NCBI GenBank assembly: GCA_023374025.1
Contig: SIJG01000030.1
Span: 875,467-939,466, forward strand
Reading direction: 5' to 3'
Length of the DNA: 64,000 nt
Source of the DNA: Heterodera schachtii
Taxonomy: Eukaryota > Nematoda > Chromadorea > Rhabditida > Heteroderidae
Made by a program: the position numbers and the translations under genes
Part shown: piece after piece, positions 55,472 to 64,000 of the stretch
Numbering within the stretch: position 1 is the stretch's first letter
Layout of the letters: each line of letters opens with the position of its first letter
The notes under the pieces: generated by a model
The model's database searches: none
Seen by the model: the letters and a program-made list of their open reading frames with translations, nothing else
Told to the model about the DNA's origin: nothing

Positions 55472-56887
55472 AGAACGGGAGACCCTCAATTCCTTAGCAA
55501 TTTTAATTTCCATTTCAATGCATGTCATTTTTTGTCCTTTTCTTTTCAGCTGTTTTTTTTCTTTCTTCAAATTGATTCACTATATTAAACTTGTCTTGTT
55601 TTGAATATTGTTTATGAGCTGAATATGTAAAATATATTAATAATTTATTAAATTAATATTTTAGGTTTTTAAATGTTTAAATTTAAATTCGTCCGATTCA
55701 ATTTTAAAATAAATATTGAATTAAGAGAAAACCAAGTCATTTGTACCTGAAAGTCCAAATTCTTTTTTCCACCGACTTATTGTAGTTCGGCCAACGCCCA
55801 ATTCTTTGGCGATTTTATTTGTTGTTATTGGCTTCTCCGCACATTCCAACTTTCTTTTTTGAAACTGCTTCATAATTCGAAGTTTTCGTCGCATTCGTGA
55901 AATAATTTTTTAACTTAAATATTGAATTTATTAATAATTTTATAAATAAATTGTAATATTAAATAAAAATAAAAATTTGGTATCATTCGCTCGCTTATTT
56001 GTTAGTAAGTATTCTCTATTAAATAAGTTTAAAAAAGATATAAAATTTTGTCATGTAAGCCTACCGAATTACAACACTAAAAAAATATTCGTTTGGCGCC
56101 TCCAAAAAAGTTGTAATTTTATTAAAATGAAATATTGACGAAATGGATCGCGATGAACCAGGGTTGCAGTTTACGCAATTACGGCTACGGAAATTACGGC
56201 CTTTTTGAACTCCCGTAATTACGGATTACGACTTCCGTAATGGAAAAAATCGCCGTAATTACCATTCATGGGGCAAGTGAAAATCCAGTTACGTGCAGCC
56301 TTGCTACGAACTCACCGTATCCAAGTTGCCTTTTCCAACTATAAATGAGCTTGCGCTGGTGTGCAATTTTTTCGCAATTTGTTCGTCCATTTTGCTTATG
56401 TATCCAGTTCCAAATTCATTTGCCAATTGCTATTTTATTTTGGTGAATTTTTTAATGATTATTAATTTTTCTTCATCTTAAAGCTGTTAAATGAACCTTC
56501 GTCTAAATTATAAAAAATAATTAAAGTTTCTCTTTTAAAAATCAATTAATTAAGTAAATGTTAAAATATCGACAAATATAATTTTATTTAAATTTGTAAT
56601 TATATATAAATAAAATTTTCCTGAATACATTTCTTCAATTTGCTCTTCTTTGAAACTAATCGCACTATAATTAGCTTTTTCATTTTTATGACTATCATTT
56701 GGTTCATCTTTCATTCTAATAGTGTTAAAATTTCTAAATGAACTGTTCTTTTCAACAATTCCAGCACCTTCATCAATTGGCTCATTTTTTTATTGTTGTC
56801 TCATTATAATTATCATTAATTGGTTCCTCTTTAATTTTGGAAAGTTATTTTTTCTCACCTGCTGGTCCGTATGATTGATTCATCTGA
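55472..56887 (-). pseudogene. Relic of multi-helix-turn-helix gene, minus strand
   Basis: Read from 56887: MNQSYGPA before a GTGAG donor; an acidic segment with KLKEEPIND, NEPIDEGAGIVEKN and MKDEPNDSHKNE ending EEQIEEM (56840-56640, one frameshift at an A7 run); then an exon with QLANEFGTGYISKMDEQIAKK (56430-56310, interrupted by a stop before it and by the hAT-like element at 56159); then CAEKPITTNKIAKELGVGRT, TISRWKKEFGLS and a GTACAA donor (55885-55748); then MEIKIAKELRVSRSSIN (about 55525-55475). At least three IAKEL-type HTH units suggest a DNA-binding protein with repeated HTH domains. The repeated psi-Lys-x-Glu motifs would suit SUMO attachment (inference). It is broken but better preserved than the plus-strand copy. 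Confidence 0.5.
56159..56304. mobile_element. hAT-like MITE with TAATTACGG units
   Basis: The left end is CAGGGTTGCAGTTTACGC; the right end in reverse is CAAGGCTGCACGTAACTGG, an imperfect inverted pair with YARNG starts. Flanking 8-mers CGATGAAC and CTACGAAC agree at six of eight positions. The 146-bp core is a degenerate AATTACGGATTACGG array. It has split the minus-strand HTH relic. Confidence 0.55.
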
Positions 56888-56943
56888 AATTTATTTAAAA
56901 TGGCTCTAAAAACAACAAAAATCCTGTTACGGTAATCATTTAA

Positions 56944-58822
56944 TTAAAAAGCAACAATTGGCCGCCGGCAATAATTCGTGTGTCCATTGTTATTTTCGGG
57001 GGCAATCATCGCAATTGGTTGTAATGGAACTACTGTATTTTGTCTTCTGGTGCTGGTCGCACTCCGTATAAAATTGGTCACAGCGTTACGGTAATCACTG
57101 ACACAGATGATTGGCACCAGCGGATTCAGTACGGGCAGCCAATGCAAAGGAATGACGAGACATATTTGTGTAAATATAGAGTTCGTTGAGCCAATGTTTG
57201 ATAAAGAAATTGCTGCGATGATTAAAATGCCAATGATATTCAAGCTCAGTGGCAATAATGCCTAAATTAATTTAAATTAAATTAAATTTGAAAAAATTGG
57301 CACCACTTTTACAATAAAATACAGTACCTGAATGCATAAATTGATTGTGATTTGTTTATTTATCTGTCGTCGTCGTGTAGAATTTTTGTCCAAATTTTTG
57401 TCAACAAACCTGGCCATTTTGTAGCCACAAATGGCAATCATGCAAAAACAAACAACATTATCAAATGTCTCAGCTCCATTTATAATTTGCTGTGGCAAAT
57501 CCTCCTTAAATGTTATCAAAATTTAAATTTTAAAAAATTTAAAATACACAAAATTTAAACTAAATTAAAAAAAGCTAGTGAAATGTTTATGATCAAAAAA
57601 AATTTGACGAAAAATTGATCACCGATGATCTCATACTCATAAGTTACATTTAATTTATTTATAAGCGATTGCCCTAATTTTTCATAATTTTTCTGTTAAA
57701 TTTCGTAAAATTAAAAAAATTTTCAAATAGTTTTTCCAATGAAAAAATTTTAATTGTTATTCGAGTATGACGTTTTTTGTGTAAATATGAAACCGTTAAA
57801 AATGAAATGTATGCAATATTTGTATTATATTCCTGTTAAAGTTTTATTTTATTCCTACTGATATCTCGAATTTATCTCATCACAACTTTTTTACTCACTT
57901 TTCTTCCACGGAAAACCAAAAAATTGGTGATGTTCTTCTCATTTAATTGCTGCTCAATAAAAATGATCTCATCATCATTAGGTAAAATGAGTGTTTGATG
58001 CCAAACAGAGAAAAGACTGTAAGACCATGTCGTCAAAGAAATAATCAGTGCAATTGAAAGCATTCCAAGATATGTTTTCATATTTATTTGGATGCCCCTA
58101 AAACATAATTATATTCTCCTGCTAATAAATTCAAAAAAAATTTTAAATAATTTTTATAAATAATATTTTTTATGCATTTTCAAACTGATTTTGATTAGTG
58201 AAAGTGTAGTTTATCCCAAGATATTAAGAAATGCAATAATACAAAATCCTGGATAATGTTCATGTGTAAACCCTTTAATTACCTGTTTAACGACAAAAAA
58301 CGATAAACAAACTGAACGCATAAGCCAAATAATGAAAAATAATATACAATTAACCAAAAATAATGCATTAAATGTCGGAATTGAACAGAAAGTGCCAAAT
58401 AATACGACAAATTTGAGAATGAAAAGATCATGAGCCAACCATTATAAACAAAAAAGGCCTAAAATTTAAATAAAATTAATTTCATATTAAAAACTTTTTG
58501 CAGATATATATCACATAAAAACCAAACATTAAAATTATAAAACGAAAATTCACTTGCAAATGAAATAATTTTTAGCTCGTAAATATTTTCTTAAAAATAT
58601 ATAAATCCGCGTCCTGGTAATGATTAAGCTGCTTACAGGTAATGCCAAAGATGTTAGAATGCTGAAAATGATGTCGACAATTGCAGTTTGAAGCAAAATT
58701 CGCTTGTATAATTTCATTTCCTTAGGCGATTGTTTCAACACCAACAAAATTAAAATTGCATTCAAACACAATGCCAAAATCAGTGCAATTGACGCACTCC
58801 AATTATTTAGTTGCAATATCAT
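56944..58822 (-). CDS. Seven-transmembrane chemoreceptor 3
   Basis: Exons 58822-58637, 58458-58283, 58097-57899, 57504-57328 and 57261-56944 join in frame to 351 aa. Same architecture as receptors 1 and 2 but more diverged: MILQLNNWSASIAL, KQSPKEMKLYKRILL, GLCVQFVYRFLSLN, RGIQINMKTYLGMLSIALII, HWLPVLNPLVPIICV, DYRNAV and a RRQNTVVPLQPIAMIAPENN tail. Introns are shorter than in the other two and not obviously alignable, so this copy split earlier. The third intron has a consensus GTGAGT donor. All splice phases are conserved among the three genes (0, 2, 0, 0). It is expected in the plasma membrane of sensory cilia, coupling to a heterotrimeric G protein. Confidence 0.88.
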
Positions 58823-58859
58823 CGTATTTGGAGCAAAAATAAAAACACCTATTAGCAAA

Positions 58860-60970
58860 GTGTAAGCATTATGATTTTTTCTAAAAATTAAATAATGCCT
58901 TAAGGTTTTCCTAAATCCTTAGGATATACTAGAAAAATTAAAGAAGGTTTTTTGTCTGCCTTATAAAGACATGTCGTCATATGCCAAAGAAAACGCTGAC
59001 AAAATGAAAACTCATGAAATCACACAATTTAGCACACTTTTCCACTTCAATTGGCAACATAAAAACAAGTAACTTCTGACGTATTCATTAATTGGCCTAT
59101 TAATGTGTCAAAATGCCAAAAGCAGTGCAATTGACGCACTCCAATTATTTAGTTGCAATATCATCCTTTCTTGGAGCAAAAATAAAAACAACTATTAGCA
59201 AATTAGCACACTTTTCCACTTCAATTGGCAACCTAAAAACAAGAAACTTCTGACGTATTCATTAATTGGCCTATTAATGTGTCAAAATGCCAAAAGCAGT
59301 GCAATTGACGCACTCCAATTATTTAGTTGCAATATCATCGTATTTGGAGCAAAAATAAAAACCTTTTTTATTTATTTTTCCTAGAAATATTGAATATTTT
59401 CTGTTTTTTGCCACTCAAAATATCGATTAAAATGAATTTTTAACTCATTAATATGAATTAGAATAACTATTTAGCAAAGAATAAGCACTATGATTTTTTC
59501 TAAAAGTTAAATAATGGCTTAAGGTTTTCCTAAATCCTTAAGATATACTAGAAAAATTAAAGAAGGTTTTTTGTCTGCCTTATAAAGGCATGTCGTCGTA
59601 TGCCAAAGAAAACGCTGACAAAATGAAATCTCATTAAATCACACAATTTAGCACACTTTTCCACTTCAATTGGCAACCTAAAAACAAGAAACTTCTGACG
59701 TATTCATTAATTGGCCTATTAATGTGTCAAAATGCCAAAACAGTGCAATTGACGCACTTCAATAATTCAGTTCCAATATCATCGTATTTGGAGCAAAAAT
59801 AAAAACCTTTTTTATTTATTTTTCCTAGAAATATTGAATATTTTCTGTTTTTTGCCACTCAAAATATCGATTAAAATGAATTTTTAACTCATTAATATGA
59901 ATTAGAATAACTATTTAGCAAAGAATAAGCACTATGATTTTTTCTAAAAATTAAATAATGGCTTAAGGTTTTCCTAAATCCTTAAGATATACTAGAAAAA
60001 TTAAAGAAGGTTTTTTGTCTGCCTTATAAAGGCATGTCGTCGTATGCCAAAGAAAACGCTGACAAAATGAAATCTCATTAAATCACACAATTTAGCACAC
60101 TTTTCCACTTCAATTGGCAACCTAAAAACAAGAAACTTCTGACGTATTCATTAATTGGCCTGTTAATGTGTCAAAATGCCAAAACAGTGCAATTAACGCA
60201 CTTCAATAATTCAATTCCAATATCATCTTATTTGGAGCAAAAATAAAACCCGTTTTTATTTATTTTTCCTAGAAATATTGAATATTTTCTGTTTTTTGCC
60301 ACTCAAAATATCGATTAAAATTCCCCGAAATTAATGATTTGCCAAAGAATAAGCACTATGATTTTTTCTAAAAATTAAATAATGGCTTAAGGTTTTCCTA
60401 AATCATTAAGATATACTAGAAAAATTAAAGAAGGTTTTTTGTCTGCATTATAAAGGCATGTCGTCGTATGCCAAAGAAAACGCAGACAAAATGAAAACTC
60501 ATGAAATCACACAAATTAGTACACTTTTCCACTTCAATTGGCAACATAAAAACAAGAAACTTCTGACGTATTCATTAATTGGCCTATTAATGTGTCAAAA
60601 TGCCAAAAGCAGTGCAATTGACGCAGTTCAATAATTCAGTTCCAATATCATCTTATTTGGAGCAAAAAAAAAGAAATAATTTTTAATTCTTTTAAACGAT
60701 TTGATTTTAACAGAAATTTTCAACTCATTAGTATGAATTAAAATACTATTTAGCGTAGAATAAGCACTTTGATTTTTTCTAAAAATTAAAGAATGGCTTA
60801 AGATTTTTCTAAATCCTTAAGACATACTAGAAAAAATAAAGAAGGGTTTTTATCTGCTTATAAAGGCATGTCGTCGTATGCCAAAGAAAACACAAACAAA
60901 ATAAAAAAACTCATTAAATCACACAATTTAGCACACTTTTCCACTTCAATTGGCAACATAAAACAAGAAA
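58860..60970 (-). repeat. Tandem array of receptor promoter plus first codons
   Basis: Units of about 420-446 bp repeat the upstream region of receptor 3 together with its first 15 or so codons, without the rest of exon 1. The codon-containing ends lie at about 59112, 59286, 59731, 60177 and 60600, the first spacing being a short 174-bp unit. Each full unit has ATGTCGTCGTATGCCAAAGA, ACACTTTTCCACTTCAATTG and ATCCTTAAGATATACTAGAA. The small coding pieces have lost the frame or the ATG context (CCAAAACAGTGC lacks bases present in CCAAAATCAGTGC). This is local amplification of control DNA, not of genes. Confidence 0.85.
58970..59070 (-). promoter_or_regulatory. Conserved upstream block of receptor 3
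   Basis: ATGTCGTCATATGCCAAAGA, GACAAAATGAAAACTCATG and CTTTTCCACTTCAATTGGCA lie about 150 bp before the ATG in the shared order. This is the proximal member of the array that follows. Confidence 0.5.
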
Positions 60971-61658
60971 TTTTGACGTAGTTAAAAATCGGCTTTTTAT
61001 TGCCTCAAAAATGAATTCAATTTATGTTTCATCATCATAATATTATAGACAGTATTAAAAGTTGTACAGTATGAATTTGGTTTTAATTTGCTTTTGAAAT
61101 TAAAAATTTATTATTTTATCAACAATTATTTAAAGTGAATATATATTTTTGGACATATAAAAATGTATTTTACAGTAACAGTAAGTGGTTGTTGTAATGG
61201 CATTAATTTTTGAAGTTTAGTTAAATAAATATACCTTTTGACAAATAAAAATCTCATTTTTTTTTAAATTTATTAAAATTGGTTCTTCTTTAATTTTTGA
61301 CAGTTGTTTTTCTCACCTGCTGGACCATATGATTGATTAATCTAAAATTTATTTAAAATATTTCTCAAAAAAAAAAACAACAAAAACCGTTTTATTTTCC
61401 GAATTTATGCAAAAATAGATCAATGTTTATTGTGATTTTTCAGACGATTCAAAATGTGCCAAAATATCACTGAATAAATGAATTTAATCATTTTTTCAAA
61501 AATAAAAAACAATTTTTTATACAAACATTTCAAAAAAATTTGAATTTGAATTTATTTTTTGCAAAAATGATGTGTTTTAATTTCATAAAAATGTCAAAAA
61601 TTTAAAAATCCAGTGCTATTTTATTGATAAAATTTATATATTTTTACTTTTATTTTAG
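60971..61658. other. AT-rich intergenic DNA with an HTH-gene scrap
   Basis: At 61275-61345 the minus strand reads like the first exon and intron of the HTH relic (NQSYGPAG before GTGAGAAAAA, then KLKKNQF-like text); its ATG is changed to ATTAAT. Otherwise no gene is seen. Confidence 0.45.
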
Positions 61659-62650
61659 TTGGGAATAATAATAACGGCGCTCAGATGAATGGCACGACAG
61701 ACGTAAAAACAGTTTGGCACCTCCGGAGCCTCAATGACGTTTTTTAAAAATATTAGTAATTAAAAATTATTATTTTTAGCAGAGTTCCGAGCCGCTCAAT
61801 CAACAATTGGCGCCCAATTGCCGGCATTTTTGCAGTGAACCCAAAGGAGGAGGATTTTAATGACTGTCAAAAGCCACCAGGACAGTCCACATGAGGTCAT
61901 CCATGTATGCCTAATTAGTGATCATTAACATTAATTATGTTACATTGAAAAATTTAAATGATCATCATCAAATTAAAGGTTTTGTTCAAATGCAACAAAT
62001 GTAGCCGCGAGTTTGACTGCACTTATGAGATCATTGCAGATGAGCGTGGCAAACGCCAAAGTTTTGGGTAAAAAATAGTTAAAATCACTTAATTATTTAT
62101 TTAATTAATTAATTTTAGTCATTATGAGTCGGTTTCGGAGCCGATCACAATTGGAAACTGTTGCAACGAGATGCACAGCTATGAACACATTCAGCGCATT
62201 TTTGCGGCCATGTGGGACAAGGACAAGTTCCAGACCCATTACAACAACTGCCGACATTGGAGTGACGGATTTTGGTGGAAAGTGTAATAAAATTAATTGT
62301 AAAAAATAATATTAATTTTATTGATACGGAAAATAATTTAAAAAAACGTCTTCTATAAAACTAATTAATTCTCAGTTTTTTTTTGTGAAATTTAAAGAAA
62401 ATTGATTAAATAACATTTTCAGTGCTTATTTAAATAGCAAAAAATTCAATGATTTTTAAATTAAAAATATGCTAATTTTCTAAAAACTTAACTGAGTTGG
62501 GTTGGAAAATCTAAGTTTTAATATGAATTCCTTTAAATATTATTAATGTCTTAATTAACCTTAATTGCTTATAGGCACCCTGATGAGTACCAAAAGAAAA
62601 AGGCAGCCGAAGAAAAAATGGGCGCGAGACCGTTGGATGTGAAGAGTTAA
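61659..62650 (+). pseudogene. Pseudogene copy of the Cys/His/Trp-rich gene
   Basis: Exon 1 is absent. Exon 2 has a 1-base deletion (ACAGACG for CCAGAACG) and has lost its donor (CCTCAATGACG for CATAGGTGACG). Exon 3 has a 2-base deletion (GACTGTCAAAAG for GACTGTGTCAAAAG). Exons 4 and 5 (61979-62068 and 62119-62284) keep the CNKCSREFDCTYE and NNCRHWSDGFWW coding with at most silent changes, and exon 6 has one missense change (LDVK for LDLK). The damage upstream makes it a pseudogene. Confidence 0.85.
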
Positions 62651-63584
62651 ATGGCAAAATTAATCATGTGTTTTGACTGAAGAATGAAATCTTTTGATTT
62701 TATTCAAAATTTATTTTGGTATTTGTCATAAATAATCACATTTACACAAAAAAAAATATTGAACGATATCAAAATAAAATATTATTTCTTAATTTAATTT
62801 AATGTTCCAAATGTATGGGGAGGATAAATTAATCAAAAATTCTTTTTTTTTTTCAATCAAATTTTTGAATAATTAAATAAAACCAGAAAAAAATAAATAA
62901 AATAATTAAGTTATTTAAACAGATATATGGACTTTTTTTACATAAACATCTTAATAAAAATAAAATAAAATTGATAATAAAATTTGAAAAATGAGGAAGC
63001 GAATCAAATGCACTTTCGTTTTCCAATAAATTCATATAAACAATTTCGTCTATGTGTTTAAAAAATGTGATTTAATTTAAATATGTAAATTCCATTTTGT
63101 GGTGTTATGTTAGACCGCCAAACGGTTAAAAATGTAAATTTAATTTCCGTTAATTTAAAAATGCACTTTTGACTTCGGATTTTTAGATGATCAGACCACA
63201 AGTTCATCGCAATTGTTATCATAAAAAGTGATTAAATAATTGTCTCTCGGAATTTTAGTCTGGATTTAATCCACTGTTAAATCACATGATAAACAAAGAA
63301 ATTCACGGATTTTTTTTCGCTATTTAAGCAGGTGATACAATAAAAACATGCAATGAAAAAACTTCGTTTATTGATTCCATCTAAACTTTAATTATTAATT
63401 TTTTTCCTCATTTTATTTATTAATGACAAGCAAAAACAATGAAAGTGAATTTAATGTTTTACAAAAAAAAATTTTTGTTAAATTAATATTAAATACAAAT
63501 GAATTTATAATGTTTAATTAATAATTGTTTGGAAATAATTTTCATAATTTTTTTTTAGATTTTTAATTTTTAAATAATTCGAAA
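62651..63584. other. Duplicated spacer
   Basis: Copy of the 39818-40732 intergenic DNA with small indels; no gene. Segments kept in both copies include TTAGATGATCAGACCA and CAATGAAAAAACTTC. Confidence 0.6.
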
Positions 63585-63728
63585 ATGCTCTTCAAAATTA
63601 GTCAAATTTTTATTTTGCTTTTTACAATTAATACTAATTTGATCATTGGAGCATACATCGGATTTAACTCAATGTGTAGCACTGTGATCAGTAGCACTAA
63701 ATTTGCAAATTTGAAAAGAGCGGGATAT
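63585..63728 (+). CDS. First exon of a second lysozyme-like gene (partial)
   Basis: 48 codons, ATG to a GTAAGT donor, identical in length to exon 1 at 40733. They encode a signal peptide (MLFKISQIFILLFTI) and IGFNSMCSTV, STKFANLKRAGY. Differences from the first copy are Val to Ile in the signal peptide, Ser to Tyr after the cleavage region and Ala to Ser before MCS. The rest of the gene lies beyond the window, so whether it is intact is unknown. Family assignment as for the gene at 40733 (GH25/LYS-like). Confidence 0.6.
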
Positions 63729-64000
63729 GTAAGTTAAAAATTTTGAATAAATATTTTAAATTTAAAAAATAAATAGAATAAAGTTTTATTTTTTCTATTT
63801 TTTGGAAACTATAATTCATTTATTAAAATAATTTAATTGATGTAATTAGTATAAAATTTCATTACTATATTAATAAATAATATAATATTTATATGAAAAC
63901 TATTTTATGATATATTTAATTTAAATAAATCTATAAATAAATAACAATTCTTTGTTTATCTTTAAAACTTTTTATAATCAAATTAATAAAAAAATAAAAA

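Larger units (their letters stand above)
61650..64000 (+). repeat. Segmental duplication, right copy (runs off the window)
   Basis: It matches 38796 to about 41105 in order and orientation with frequent 1-3-bp indels and substitutions spread over exons, introns and spacers. It brings a second Cys/His-rich gene lacking exon 1 and a second start of the lysozyme-like gene. The match continues to the last base of the window. Confidence 0.9.

Noticed and set aside
45408..58822. Operon-type polycistronic receptor transcription
   Set aside because: Each receptor has its own upstream block and several kb of separating DNA, far more than the short gaps of nematode operons.

Overview
The window looks like nuclear DNA of a nematode, most likely an AT-rich tylenchid (root-knot or cyst nematode type), although the species cannot be fixed from sequence alone. 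The evidence is very high A+T, GT-AG introns of only about 40-65 nt, a tandem cluster of nematode-type seven-transmembrane chemoreceptors, a LYS-type lysozyme-like gene, a BEL/Pao integrase and many short non-autonomous DNA transposons. Nothing is bacterial; there is no CRISPR array, rRNA or operon.

Layout. 1-19.3 kb is a gene desert of A/T-rich DNA with small GC-rich islands. Several islands are short hAT-like elements with 8-bp target duplications. 19.4-20.9 kb holds an intronless gene for a protein of about six tandem ubiquitin-like domains. 21-26.4 kb is a transposon and simple-repeat region (nested inverted-repeat elements, SINE-like pieces, a 52-bp satellite) with one small acidic-protein gene. 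A second, partial copy of the ubiquitin-like gene abuts the satellite. 26.4-29.7 kb (minus strand) encodes a NADAR domain joined to a terminal-nucleotidyltransferase/poly(A)-polymerase-like domain. It has two apparent homopolymer frameshifts, and the third catalytic Asp is replaced by Gln. 29.8-31.1 kb is a truncated BEL/Pao integrase next to a 378-bp direct repeat.

34.2-35.1 kb is a seven-exon gene for a secreted Lys/Ala-rich, then acidic protein. 38.4-39.8 kb is a six-exon gene for a Cys/His/Trp-rich protein. 40.7-42.6 kb is a GH25/LYS-type lysozyme-like gene whose exon phases do not all join. The last two loci reappear as a degenerate direct duplication at 61.65-64.0 kb, so the receptor cluster lies between the two copies.

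45.4-58.8 kb contains three intact five-exon chemoreceptor genes (349-351 aa, minus strand) and several broken pieces. Each intact gene carries the same roughly 100-bp upstream block, about 150-350 bp before its ATG. Upstream of the third receptor, that block plus the first codons is amplified as a tandem array (58.9-61.0 kb). Relics of a gene with repeated helix-turn-helix motifs lie in opposite orientations on either side of the middle receptor.

The genes do not form a pathway. The shared theme is expansion and decay of accessory families (ubiquitin-like, NADAR/nucleotidyltransferase, secreted proteins, lysozyme-like, chemoreceptors) in a transposon-rich environment. Exon coordinates were derived by hand from reading frames and splice dinucleotides; protein-family names rest on motif recognition without database searches.
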